DNA of 64,000 bases, taken from Pseudomonas sp. CC120222-01a. Lineage in GTDB: Bacteria; Pseudomonadota; Gammaproteobacteria; Pseudomonadales; Pseudomonadaceae. The DNA is taken from positions 186,001-250,000 of the forward strand of contig NZ_QEQQ01000001.1 in assembly GCF_003097235.1 (NCBI RefSeq), read 5' to 3'. This document shows positions 7,454 to 15,445 of this stretch, in pieces; the stretch's first letter is position 1, and every line of letters begins with the position of its first letter. A model generated the notes under the pieces. That model made no database searches. It was not told where the DNA came from and saw nothing but the letters and a program-made list of their open reading frames with translations. The position numbers were made by a program, and so were the translations under genes.

Positions 7454-9445
7454 ATGACCCTTTTTACCGAGACTGGGCTGCAGATCTCTAGCACGCTGTC
7501 GGCCCATCCGAAGTATCGGCCTGACATTGACGGGCTAAGGGCTGTCGCAGTGCTGTCGGTTGTATTTTTCCACGCATTTCCGTCATGGATGCAGGGTGGG
7601 TTTGTCGGCGTAGATGTCTTTTTCGTGATTTCTGGATTTTTGATATCAAGCATCATCTTCGGAAGTCTTGAAAGAGGAAGCTTCGGTTTTCTGGATTTCT
7701 ATAGCAGAAGGGTGAACCGAATATTCCCGGCGCTTCTGCTGGTGCTTTCGGCCGCGTGGGCCTTCGGCTGGTTCAGCCTTATGGTTGACGAATACTCACA
7801 ACTGGGGAAGCACATCGCTGGGGGCTCTGCATTTATTTCCAACTTTGTGTTACTGGGCGAGTCTGGCTATTTCGACAATAGCGCCGAAACGAAACCGCTG
7901 CTGCACCTCTGGTCACTCGGAATTGAGGAGCAATTTTACCTAATCTGGCCGCTCGTAGTCTGGGCCGCTTGGCGGAGCAGGTTGAGCCCTCTTGTTCTGA
8001 TACTCATTGCGGGCGGTGTTTCCTTTGCCCTCAACATAATCGGTGTGGGTTCAGACAAAGTTTCTACCTTCTACTCACCACAAACACGGTTCTGGGAGCT
8101 GCTTGTTGGCTCGCTGCTGGCTCTTGTCATGATGAACCCTGCGAAGTCGCTGCGCCTGCACCGTGACGAGGTGCGACCATTGCTCCAAAACTTTCTTTCC
8201 CTGCTCGGCATGATGCTGATCGTGACAGCAATTGCGCTGACAACCAAGGATGATCAATTCCCTGGCTGGTGGGCAATCCTGCCAACAGTCGGGGCCGCTC
8301 TTATCATCGCAGCGGGGCCGTTTTCTTGGATTAATAAAACCCTTCTTTCTAGCAGGATCATGGTTTGGTTCGGCCTGATCAGCTTCCCGCTGTACCTTTG
8401 GCACTGGCCGCTCCTGAGTTTCACCAGAATGATGGACAGCGCCACGCCGTCTACACCCGTGAGGATCGCCGCAGTTATCGCAAGCGTTATCTTGGCTTGG
8501 TTGACCTACCGCTTCGTTGAGAAACCGATACGCAGCAAGCTAAATCCGCGCGCCTCAGTTGGTTTCCTGTCGATCGCGCTGGCTGGAGTTGGAATAACCG
8601 GGTTTGCGACATTCAAGTCGGATGGACTACCGTCTCGTTTCCCGGCTGAGATTCAAGCAATCGCAGATTTTAAATACGATTTCACGACCGATGCTCGCTA
8701 TCCAGAATGCTGGCTGTCAATGACCGATCCATACGACGGATTTGCACCCAAATGCCTATCGGGTAACCGTCAGGGCGAAGGCATTCTGGTGTGGGGCGAC
8801 TCCCATGCTGCCCGTCTTTACCCCGGGATCGTTGCAGACATAGGTGCTTCGGAGTCGATTCTGCAGGCAACCAGAAGCGCCTGCCCGCCCATCTTGAACT
8901 TTGGTGATTCCCTCTGCCAGCAGAGCAACCAGTACATCCTGGATAAACTGGGGAGCATCAAGCCGCGGACCGTTGTGTTGTTCGGAGCATGGGGCCGCTA
9001 TCGCGCAAACTGGGCAGCAGGATCGGAAGACCAGGCGAAGCTTACTCGAACGATCAAGGCGATTTCATCTGCGGGTGTATCGAGGATCATCGTTCTCGGC
9101 CCGGCACCAGAATGGCTGGATGTCCTTTCGAAGCTCGTATACAAAAGCTGGGAAAGCGATTTCCCAAGACATCAAATACCCAGCCGCCTCACCTCAGGCT
9201 TGAATCAGGCTGTCAGAGATATGGAGGGAGACTTGAGGGAGGCAGTTGAGAATTCAGGCGCCTCGTATGCGTCCGTTTTCGACATCCTCTGCAACAGCGA
9301 TGGCTGCCTCACTCATATCACCGATGATGCATCAAAGCTGACCAGCTGGGACTACGGGCATCCGACCACGGATGCCTCCCTCTTCATATCGAGACATATG
9401 CATCAAGCACTACAGCCTAGGAGCTCCGCCCAATCACACGACTGA
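7454..9445 (+). CDS. OafA/YrhL-type O-acyltransferase with C-terminal SGNH domain
   Basis: The 663-residue membrane protein begins with the acyltransferase-3 signature 'RPDIDGLRAVAVLSVVFFHA' (about residues 22-41) and 'GGFVGVDVFFVISGFLIS' (48-65), followed by about ten helices. A periplasmic SGNH-type domain comes next, with 'GDSHAARL' near residue 450 and a 'D..H' pair in 'WDYGHP' near the end. Enzymes of this build O-acetylate O-antigen or other surface sugars. The start at 7454 places the signature close to the N-terminus as in the family. A 165-base gap separates it from wecE, so it may have its own promoter. It probably adds a second decoration to the same surface glycan; a bidirectional terminator follows. 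Confidence 0.85.
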   Translation: MTLFTETGLQISSTLSAHPKYRPDIDGLRAVAVLSVVFFHAFPSWMQGGFVGVDVFFVISGFLISSIIFGSLERGSFGFLDFYSRRVNRIFPALLLVLSAAWAFGWFSLMVDEYSQLGKHIAGGSAFISNFVLLGESGYFDNSAETKPLLHLWSLGIEEQFYLIWPLVVWAAWRSRLSPLVLILIAGGVSFALNIIGVGSDKVSTFYSPQTRFWELLVGSLLALVMMNPAKSLRLHRDEVRPLLQNFLSLLGMMLIVTAIALTTKDDQFPGWWAILPTVGAALIIAAGPFSWINKTLLSSRIMVWFGLISFPLYLWHWPLLSFTRMMDSATPSTPVRIAAVIASVILAWLTYRFVEKPIRSKLNPRASVGFLSIALAGVGITGFATFKSDGLPSRFPAEIQAIADFKYDFTTDARYPECWLSMTDPYDGFAPKCLSGNRQGEGILVWGDSHAARLYPGIVADIGASESILQATRSACPPILNFGDSLCQQSNQYILDKLGSIKPRTVVLFGAWGRYRANWAAGSEDQAKLTRTIKAISSAGVSRIIVLGPAPEWLDVLSKLVYKSWESDFPRHQIPSRLTSGLNQAVRDMEGDLREAVENSGASYASVFDILCNSDGCLTHITDDASKLTSWDYGHPTTDASLFISRHMHQALQPRSSAQSHD

Positions 9446-9596
9446 CTAACGAGATGCAACGCTCTCAATCTAACGGTCTTGGAGATGCGGCATGCAGTAG
9501 CCGCTATGCGCTTCTCATTGGATCATCACTCAATTGATGGAATGTGTAGGCAACGAAGTTTCTCTACACACACCAATTGTGCTGCATTAGGAACGG

Positions 9597-9643
9597 AAAA
9601 AGGCGTCCAAGCCTCGAAGCATCAGGGTTTTGGCGCCTTTTTG
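9597..9643. terminator. Bidirectional rho-independent terminator
   Basis: The arms 'AAAAAGGCGTCCAA' and 'TTTTGGCGCCTTTTT' form a GC-cored hairpin with A and T runs on both sides. It sits between the acyltransferase gene (plus) and the methylase remnant (minus), so it can stop both. Confidence 0.7.
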
Positions 9644-10247
9644 TTTAGATGGCGACTCCAGTTTATGATCACCAGTTCTCCAGTCACCTCCGCCTTGCCT
9701 TGGCGCTGGTTTGTGTTGCTGTGGCGAATATCCAGGCACTCGAAGTGGAAGCCATCGAAGGCACGCCAAATGTCCGGGTGGTCGTTGATGCTGACCATCA
9801 CCTTACCCTTGCACCGGCGTATGAAGTCGGCCATGCGCTGATACTCCTCGAAGGGGAAGTCGACACCATAGCCGGCGGTCTGCCAGTAAGGGGGGCCATG
9901 TAGAAGAACGTGTGCGCTTGATCGTAGAGCTCGGCGCAGGCGAGCCAGGACAGGTTCTCCACGTAGGTGCCGGCGAGGCGTTGCCAGGCGGCGGACAGGC
10001 TCTTCTCTATGCGCAGCAGGTTGATGGCCGGTCCGGTGGTGGTGGTACCGAACGTCTGCCCGGTGACCTTGCCGCCGAAGGCGTGATGCTGCAGGTAGAA
10101 GAAGCGGGCGGCGCGCTGGATATCAGTGAGGGCCTCGGGGCGCGTGATCTTCTGCCACTCGAAGATCTGGCGGGAGCTGAACGCCCACTTGAACTGGCGC
10201 ACGAGACCTCTCAGAAAATGCTGCAGATTTTCGGGGAGGCAAACTGA
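9622..10247 (-). pseudogene. Phage-type D12 DNA adenine methylase, broken in the catalytic motif
   Basis: On the minus strand, two frames join into most of a D12-class N6-adenine methyltransferase of the prophage type: 'FSSRQIFEWQKITRPEALTD', 'ARFFYLQHHAFGGKVTG' and 'TGPAINLLRIEKSLSAAW' are in the first frame. 'YWQTAGYGVDFPFEEYQRMA', 'CKGKVMVSINDHPDIWRAF' and 'NQRQGKAEVTGELVIINW' are in the second. The frames meet exactly at the DPPY motif (near 9895-9905): the DNA reads as if the A of the GAC codon for Asp had been lost. The N-terminal region with the AdoMet FxGxG motif is also missing, and the C-terminus after 'INW' is unrelated. The product cannot be active. It is the clearest prophage relic of the island. 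Confidence 0.8.
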
Positions 10248-10374
10248 GACAGCTTCCGCTTGAGAGGCTCCTCGAAAGCAATAAGACGCCCAGGGTGAAG
10301 GGTCGCCGTTCAGCGGAAATTCTGCAGAAATCCACCGAAAGCCAGAGGCCAAAGGATGGGCTGGAGGATGAGCT

Positions 10375-10491
10375 GAGATACTGCAGGCATAAAAAAACCC
10401 CGAAAAAATCAGGGCTTTAATAAGAATTAGTGGCGGAAGCGTAGAGATTCGAACTCTAGGATAGTTGCCCATCGACGGTTTTCAAGACCGT
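10375..10491. repeat. Right att-like direct repeat
   Basis: This copy matches 322-437 apart from a few substitutions and one extra A in the terminator loop. Here the repeat is continuous with the 5' half of tRNA-Ser, so the integrated element restored a complete tRNA gene at this junction. Confidence 0.8.
10391..10414 (-). terminator. Terminator of tRNA-Ser(UGA)
   Basis: On the minus strand CCCTGA pairs with TCGGGG (one G-T wobble) and is followed by seven T residues, 17 bases beyond the tRNA CCA end. Confidence 0.75.
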
Positions 10492-10518
10492 TGCCTTAAA
10501 CCACTCGGCCACGCTTCC
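10431..10518 (-). tRNA. tRNA-Ser (anticodon UGA)
   Basis: The minus strand reads GGAAGCG...CGCTTCC as acceptor stem with an encoded GCCA end. The D-arm is 'GGCCGAGTGG', the anticodon loop 'CTTGAAA' gives UGA (10482-10484), the long serine-type variable arm has a GATGG/CTATC stem, and the T-arm contains 'GTTCGAATC'. The length is 88 bases including CCA. It reads UCA and related serine codons, and it is the integration target of the island to its left. Confidence 0.95.
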
Positions 10519-10650
10519 AGCTCGTTTTGCGGCCGCCATAATACCGTAATGAAACACGCTGTCAAACTCTCTGTGTCGCGGGTTGCGAAGCCTCTGTTAG
10601 ACTGCTTGCATCTGAACGTCCAAAACCATGGATCCATAAGGAGTGTCGCC

Positions 10651-11322
10651 ATGCGCGAACAGGATTACGCCGTACACCACGGCCAGCAAGCCGAGCAGCA
10701 GGAGGTCAGCAAGGTCCTGCGCAACACGTACAGCCTGCTGGCACTCACCCTCGCCTTCAGCGGTGTCATGGCCTTCGTCGCCCAGCAGATGCGCGTCGGT
10801 TACCCGAACGTCTTCGTCGTGCTGATCGGCTTCTACGGTCTGTTCTTCCTGACCAACAAACTGCGTGATTCGGTCTGGGGCCTGGTGTCCACCTTCGCCC
10901 TCACCGGCTTCATGGGCTTTATCCTCGGCCCGATCCTCAACCGTTACCTGGGCATGGCCGGTGGCGCCGAAGTGGTCAGCTCGGCCTTCGCCATGACCGC
11001 GCTGGTGTTCGGTGGTCTGTCGGCCTATGTGCTGATCACCCGCAAGGACATGAGCTTCCTCAGCGGCTTCATCACTGCTGGCTTCTTTGTGCTGCTGGGC
11101 GCGGTGGTTGCGAGCTTCTTCTTCCAGATCAGCGGCCTGCAACTGGCGATCAGCGCTGGCTTCGTACTGTTCTCGTCGGTCTGCATCCTGTTCCAGACCA
11201 GCGCGATCATTCATGGCGGTGAGCGCAACTACATCATGGCGACCATCAGCCTGTATGTATCGATCTACAACCTGTTCATCAGCCTGCTGCAGCTGTTCGG
11301 CATCATGGGCCGCGACGACTGA
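10651..11322 (+). CDS. yccA: BAX inhibitor-1/YccA family membrane protein
   Basis: The 223-residue protein has seven predicted membrane helices and belongs to the Bax inhibitor-1 family. In E. coli YccA is a substrate and modulator of the FtsH membrane protease and protects the Sec translocon when jammed. The ATG at 10651 follows an 'AAGGAGTG' ribosome binding site and gives the usual YccA N-terminus; upstream extension is implausible because it runs toward the tRNA promoter region. The C-terminal end 'LLQLFGIMGRDD' is typical of the family. It stands alone between the tRNA and a terminator. Confidence 0.9.
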   Translation: MREQDYAVHHGQQAEQQEVSKVLRNTYSLLALTLAFSGVMAFVAQQMRVGYPNVFVVLIGFYGLFFLTNKLRDSVWGLVSTFALTGFMGFILGPILNRYLGMAGGAEVVSSAFAMTALVFGGLSAYVLITRKDMSFLSGFITAGFFVLLGAVVASFFFQISGLQLAISAGFVLFSSVCILFQTSAIIHGGERNYIMATISLYVSIYNLFISLLQLFGIMGRDD

Positions 11323-11340
11323 TTGGGTTGGCTTTACAGA

Positions 11341-11367
11341 AGAGCCCGCTTCGGCGGGCTTTTTTTG
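11341..11367 (+). terminator. Rho-independent terminator after yccA
   Basis: An AGCCCGC-TTCG-GCGGGCT hairpin with the very stable TTCG loop is followed by seven T residues. Confidence 0.9.
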
Positions 11368-11502
11368 CGCCCATTCTTTGACTTAAAAGTCAGATAATTG
11401 TGCAAATGATCGCCGATCTTGCCGGTATCGTGCATTCCCCTACCGCAATCGCACTTCTGCCCGTAGAATGCGCTCCTTTTTTCTTCCGGGGCAGCTTCAG
11501 CG

Positions 11503-12882
11503 ATGAGCTCACACGAACACAGCCCGGGCGCCACGGCGCCTGCCAACGAACTGGTACTTGGCCTTGAGGACAAGCCACGGCTGTTGATCGGCCTGCTGGC
11601 AGCGCTGCAGCATCTGCTGGCGATCATCGTGCCAATCGTCACCCCTGGCCTGCTGATCTGCCAGGCATTGGGCGTTTCGGCTCGCGATACCAACCTCATC
11701 GTCTCCATGTCGCTGGTGATCTCCGGCATTGCCACCTTCGTCCAGTGCAAGCGCTTCGGTCCATTCGGTGCCGGGCTGCTGATCGTGCAGGGCACCAGCT
11801 TCAACTTCGTCGGGCCGCTGATTGCCGGTGGCGCGCTGATGGTCAAGCAGGGTACGCCGGTCGAAAGCGTGATGGCGGCGATCTTCGGTGTGGTGATTGC
11901 GGGCTCGTTCGTCGAAATGGGCGTGTCGCGCATCCTGCCGTTCGTCAAACGCCTGATCACCCCGCTGGTGACCGGTATCGTCGTACTGATGATCGGCCTG
12001 ACCTTGATCAAGGTCGGCCTGATCAGCATGGGTGGCGGCTTCGGCGCCATGGCCAATGGTACCTTTGCCAACGGCGAAAACCTGCTGCTGTCGGGCGCCG
12101 TGCTGGCGGTGATCGTGATCCTCAACCGCATCCCGGTGGTGTGGATGCGCAGTTGTGCCATCGTTATCGCGCTGGCAGTCGGCTACGCCCTGGCGGGTTA
12201 CCTCGGCCGCCTGGACTTCACCGGCATGCACGAAGCTGCGCTGTTCCAGGTGCCGACGCCGCTGCACTTCGGCCTGGGCTTCTCCTGGGCACTGTTCATC
12301 CCGATGCTGGTGATCTACCTAGTGACTTCGCTGGAAGCCATCGGTGATGTAACCGCCACCAGCAAGGTCTCGCGCCAGCCGGTCGAAGGCCCGCTGTGGA
12401 TGTCGCGCATCAAGGGCGGCGTGCTGGTCAACGGTGCCAACTCGCTGCTGGCCGGCCTGTTCAACACCTTCCCGAGTTCGATCTTCGCCCAGAACAACGG
12501 GGTGATTCAGCTGACCGGTATTGCCAGCCGCCATATCGGTATCTGGATTGCCGTCATGCTGGTGCTGCTGGGCCTGTTCCCGAGCGTGGCCGGTGTGATT
12601 CAGGCTGTGCCTGAGCCGGTGCTGGGTGGCGCGGCCATGGTGATGTTCGGCGCGGTTGCCGCATCGGGCATCAATATCCTGGCCAGTACTCGCCTGGACC
12701 GTCGTGCCCTGCTGATCATCGCCGTGTCGCTGGCGCTGGGTCTGGGTGTGGCTCAGGTGCCGGAGTTCCTGGCGCACATGCCAGCGGCAATTCGTAATGT
12801 GCTGGAATCGGGGGTGGCTACCGGTGGTATCTGCGCCTTGGTGCTGAACTGGTTCCTGCCGGAGAGCAAGGAAAACGCCTGA
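11503..12882 (+). CDS. NCS2-family nucleobase permease (XanP/UacT-like)
   Basis: The 459-residue protein has about 14 helices of the nucleobase:cation symporter-2 fold. 'LAALQHLLAIIVPIVTPGLL' near the N-terminus, 'GLLIVQGTSFNFV' and the later 'FAQNNGVIQLTGIASRHIG' (the NxGxxxxTG signature helix) are close to XanP-type xanthine permeases and also match urate transporters. It imports a purine base with protons across the inner membrane; the exact base cannot be told from sequence. It is transcribed alone, with a terminator behind it. A short TGACTT-AA-AAGTCA palindrome at 11379-11392 lies in its leader. Confidence 0.85.
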   Translation: MSSHEHSPGATAPANELVLGLEDKPRLLIGLLAALQHLLAIIVPIVTPGLLICQALGVSARDTNLIVSMSLVISGIATFVQCKRFGPFGAGLLIVQGTSFNFVGPLIAGGALMVKQGTPVESVMAAIFGVVIAGSFVEMGVSRILPFVKRLITPLVTGIVVLMIGLTLIKVGLISMGGGFGAMANGTFANGENLLLSGAVLAVIVILNRIPVVWMRSCAIVIALAVGYALAGYLGRLDFTGMHEAALFQVPTPLHFGLGFSWALFIPMLVIYLVTSLEAIGDVTATSKVSRQPVEGPLWMSRIKGGVLVNGANSLLAGLFNTFPSSIFAQNNGVIQLTGIASRHIGIWIAVMLVLLGLFPSVAGVIQAVPEPVLGGAAMVMFGAVAASGINILASTRLDRRALLIIAVSLALGLGVAQVPEFLAHMPAAIRNVLESGVATGGICALVLNWFLPESKENA

Positions 12883-12902
12883 TCCGCGCCTGCCCTGCCG
12901 AC

Positions 12903-12932
12903 AAAGCCCGCGCCCACTTGCGCGGGCTTTTT
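12903..12932 (+). terminator. Rho-independent terminator after the NCS2 permease
   Basis: An AAGCCCGCG / CGCGGGCTT stem with an 8-base loop and a T run lies 20 bases after the permease stop. Confidence 0.85.
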
Positions 12933-12969
12933 GCTTTATCATGGCGGCATTCCTTTGCACGAGTTGCCC

Positions 12970-13362
12970 ATGAAATTCGCAATCGCGGTTTTTTCCCCGG
13001 CCCATGCGCCCTCCTCGCGCCGCGCCTTGCGCTTCGCCGAGGCGGCGCTGGCTGGCGGGCATGAGATTGCCCGGCTGTTCTTCTATCAGGACGGGGTGCA
13101 CAGCGCCTCGGCCAACGTGGTCACGCCCCAGGATGAACAGGACATCGCCGCCCAGTGGCGGGCCTTCATCGAGATCAACCGGCTGGACGCGGTGGTGTGC
13201 ATCGCCGCTGCCCTGCGCCGTGGCGTGCTCGATGAAGCCGAAGCCAGCCGCTACCAGCGCCCGGCGGTGAACCTGCCCAAGCCGTGGGAGCTGTCTGGTC
13301 TTGGCCAGCTGCATGAAGCTGCACAAACGGCCGACCGCCTGGTCTGCTTCGGAGGCGACTGA
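12970..13362 (+). CDS. tusD: Sulfurtransferase TusD
   Basis: The 130-residue DsrE-family protein is the TusD subunit of the TusBCD sulfur relay, which passes persulfide sulfur from TusA to TusE for 2-thiouridine formation at tRNA wobble U34. The acceptor cysteine is visible in 'DAVVCIAAALRRGV' (about residue 79). The ATG at 12970 gives 'MKFAIAVFSPAHAPSS', the family N-terminus; the longer frame would start inside the upstream terminator. It heads the tusDCBE-ybiB operon. The last enzyme of the pathway, MnmA, is encoded at 34274. Confidence 0.92.
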   Translation: MKFAIAVFSPAHAPSSRRALRFAEAALAGGHEIARLFFYQDGVHSASANVVTPQDEQDIAAQWRAFIEINRLDAVVCIAAALRRGVLDEAEASRYQRPAVNLPKPWELSGLGQLHEAAQTADRLVCFGGD

Positions 13363-13363
13363 A

Positions 13364-13723
13364 ATGGCCAAATCCATGTTGATCATCAGCCGCCAGGCAC
13401 CGTGGAACGGCCCGTCCGCCCGGGAGGCGCTGGATATCGCCCTGGCCGGCGGCGCCTTCGATCTGCCGCTGGCCATGCTGTTCCTCGATGACGGCGTGTT
13501 CCAGCTAGCGCCCGGCCAGCAACCGACCGCCGTGGAGCAGAAGAACCTCGCCGCCAACCTGCAGGCGCTGCCGATGTTCGGCGTCGAAGAGCTGTTCGCC
13601 TGCCAGCACAGTCTGACGCGCCGTGGCCTGGCCGCCGATGCCCTCGAGCTGCCGGTGGAAGTGCTGGACGACAAAGCCTTGCAAGCCCTGATTGCCCGTT
13701 TCGACCAAGTGGTGACGCTCTGA
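13364..13723 (+). CDS. tusC: Sulfurtransferase subunit TusC
   Basis: The 119-residue DsrF-type protein has the family features 'MLIISRQAPWNG' and 'LFLDDGVFQL'. TusC has no catalytic cysteine of its own and helps build the TusBCD heterohexamer. It starts 1 base after tusD and overlaps tusB by one base, so the three subunits are translated together. Confidence 0.9.
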   Translation: MAKSMLIISRQAPWNGPSAREALDIALAGGAFDLPLAMLFLDDGVFQLAPGQQPTAVEQKNLAANLQALPMFGVEELFACQHSLTRRGLAADALELPVEVLDDKALQALIARFDQVVTL

Positions 13724-14019
13724 TGCCAACCCTGCACGTGTTATCCCACTCCCCGTTCGGCGACGAGCGCCTGGACAGCTGCCTGCGCCTGCTGGGCGCT
13801 GACGACGGCGTGCTGCTGTGCGGCGATGCGGTCTATTCCCTGCGCGACGGCAGTGACACTCAACGTCAGCTGCAGGCAGCCAACCTGGCACAACGCCTGT
13901 TCGCCCTCGACGAAGACCTGCAGGCCCGTGCCATCAGCAGCACGCTGGCCAAGGCCGTGGACTACCAGGCCTTTGTCGAGCTTTCGCTGCACTACGACAA
14001 GGTCAACAGCTGGCTATGA
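13723..14019 (+). CDS. tusB: Sulfurtransferase subunit TusB
   Basis: The 98-residue DsrH-type protein contains 'LHVLSHSPFGDERLDSC' and 'DDGVLLCGDAVYSL', typical of TusB. It completes the TusBCD complex. The TGATG overlap with tusC and the ATGA overlap with tusE show tight translational coupling. Confidence 0.9.
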   Translation: MPTLHVLSHSPFGDERLDSCLRLLGADDGVLLCGDAVYSLRDGSDTQRQLQAANLAQRLFALDEDLQARAISSTLAKAVDYQAFVELSLHYDKVNSWL

Positions 14020-14351
14020 GTACGCTGAACGTTGGCGATCGCGCCATCGCCCTGGACAAGGACGGGTTCCTGGTCGACCTGCAAGACTGGTCGCGCCCGG
14101 TCGCCGAGGCGCTGGCCGAGCGCGAAAGCATCGCCCTGACCGCCGACCACTGGGAAATCCTCGACCTGCTGCGTCAGTTCTACAACGAGTACCAGCTGTC
14201 GCCGGCCACCCGCCCGCTGATCAAGTACACCGCGCTCAAGCTGGGCACGGAGAAGGGCAACAGCCCGCACCTCAACCGCCTGTTCAACGGCACCCCCGCC
14301 AAACTCGCCGCCAAGCTGGCGGGCCTGCCCAAGCCGACCAATTGCATATGA
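14016..14351 (+). CDS. tusE: Sulfur-relay protein TusE (DsrC family)
   Basis: The 111-residue DsrC/TusE protein carries 'GFLVDLQDWSRPVAEALA' and ends 'PKPTNCI'; the penultimate cysteine is the sulfur acceptor that receives persulfide from TusD and hands it to MnmA. Length and C-terminus match TusE, and the partner subunits are encoded immediately upstream. Confidence 0.93.
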   Translation: MSTLNVGDRAIALDKDGFLVDLQDWSRPVAEALAERESIALTADHWEILDLLRQFYNEYQLSPATRPLIKYTALKLGTEKGNSPHLNRLFNGTPAKLAAKLAGLPKPTNCI

Positions 14352-15352
14352 CCGACGCCCGCCCGCTGACCCTGGAAACCCCGGCCGAACACCCGTTCGC
14401 CGAATTCGTGCGCATCCTTGGCAAAGGCAAGCGCGGTGCCCGCGGCCTGACCCGCGAAGAAGCCCGCGCCGCCATGACCCTGCTGCTCGAAGGCAAGGTC
14501 GAAGACACCCAGCTGGGTGCCTTCCTGATGCTGCTGCGGCACAAGGAAGAAAGCGCCGAGGAGCTCGCCGGGTTCACCGAAGCCCTGCGTACCCACCTGC
14601 ATGCGCCGAACATCGCCGTGGACATCGACTGGCCGACTTACGCCGGCAAGAAGCGCCACCTGCCCTGGTACCTGCTCAGCGCCAAGTGCCTGGCAGCCAA
14701 CGGCCTGCGCATCCTCATGCACGGCGGCGGCGCGCACACCGCCGGGCGCATGTACACCGAACAGCTGCTGGCGCTGCTGGAGATCCCGCTGTGCCGTGAC
14801 TGGCCTGCGGTCAGCCAGGCCCTCGACCAGCAGCGCCTGGCCTTCGCCCCGCTGCACGACTGGGCACCGCAACTGCAGCGGATGATCGATCTGCGCAACA
14901 CGCTGGGCCTGCGTTCGCCTATCCATTCCCTGGCACGGGTGTTGAACCCATTGGGCGCACGCTGCGGCCTGCAGAGCATCTTCCACCCCGGCTACCAGGC
15001 GGTGCACCGTGAAGCCAGCCGCCTGCTCGGCGACCATGCCGTGGTGATCAAGGGCGATGGCGGTGAGATCGAGGTCAACCCAGATGTCATCAGCCACCTC
15101 TACGGCACCAGTGCAGGCGAAGCCTGGGACGAGGAGTGGCCGGCGCTGAGCGAACGCCGCCATGTAAAACCACCGAGCCTGCAGCCCGAGCAGCTACTGG
15201 CGGTCTGGCGTGGCGAGGCCGAAGACAGCTACGGCGAAATGGCCGTGGTGGCAACCATGGCCCTGGCGCTGCGTGGTCTGGGCCAGGATCGCGAACAAGC
15301 TTTTGCTACCGCACGTGGTTATTGGGCCGCACGTAACCAATCGAATAAATAG
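14348..15352 (+). CDS. ybiB: YbiB/TrpD2-type protein (anthranilate phosphoribosyltransferase fold)
   Basis: The 334-residue protein has the glycosyltransferase family 3 fold of TrpD but belongs to the YbiB (TrpD2) branch. 'REEARAAMTLLLEGKVEDTQ' and 'LGAFLMLLRHKEESAEEL' form the N-terminal helical domain; 'MHGGGAHTAGRMYTEQ' replaces the PRPP-binding region of true TrpD. YbiB from E. coli binds nucleic acid without sequence preference and lacks TrpD activity. It overlaps tusE by ATGA, so it is co-translated with the sulfur relay genes; a role near RNA handling is suggested but unproven. Confidence 0.82.
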   Translation: MTDARPLTLETPAEHPFAEFVRILGKGKRGARGLTREEARAAMTLLLEGKVEDTQLGAFLMLLRHKEESAEELAGFTEALRTHLHAPNIAVDIDWPTYAGKKRHLPWYLLSAKCLAANGLRILMHGGGAHTAGRMYTEQLLALLEIPLCRDWPAVSQALDQQRLAFAPLHDWAPQLQRMIDLRNTLGLRSPIHSLARVLNPLGARCGLQSIFHPGYQAVHREASRLLGDHAVVIKGDGGEIEVNPDVISHLYGTSAGEAWDEEWPALSERRHVKPPSLQPEQLLAVWRGEAEDSYGEMAVVATMALALRGLGQDREQAFATARGYWAARNQSNK

Positions 15353-15445
15353 ATGATAAGGGTGCGGTCTTTGCGCTAGTTATTCGAACTATTTGCCCTA
15401 GACTGGGCTCCAACGACAAACAACTTTGTTTCCGAGGAGCTCACC

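Larger units (their letters stand above)
322..10491. mobile_element. Genomic island (defective prophage-like) at tRNA-Ser(UGA)
   Basis: A ~116-bp near-identical direct repeat (322-437 and 10375-10491) flanks about 10 kb. The repeat contains the 3' two thirds of tRNA-Ser plus its terminator, the arrangement left by tyrosine-recombinase integration into a tRNA gene. The DNA between the repeats is visibly less GC-rich than the rest of the window and carries surface-polysaccharide genes. Both ends hold decayed genes: a broken unknown gene on the left and a frameshifted phage-type DNA adenine methylase on the right. I find no integrase or excisionase, so the element is probably immobile now. Origin from a prophage is inferred from the methylase remnant and the tRNA target. 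Confidence 0.75.

Noticed and set aside
9479..9841. Plus-strand frame after the acyltransferase gene
   Set aside because: It crosses the terminator and runs antisense to the methylase relic, which has clear homology on the minus strand.
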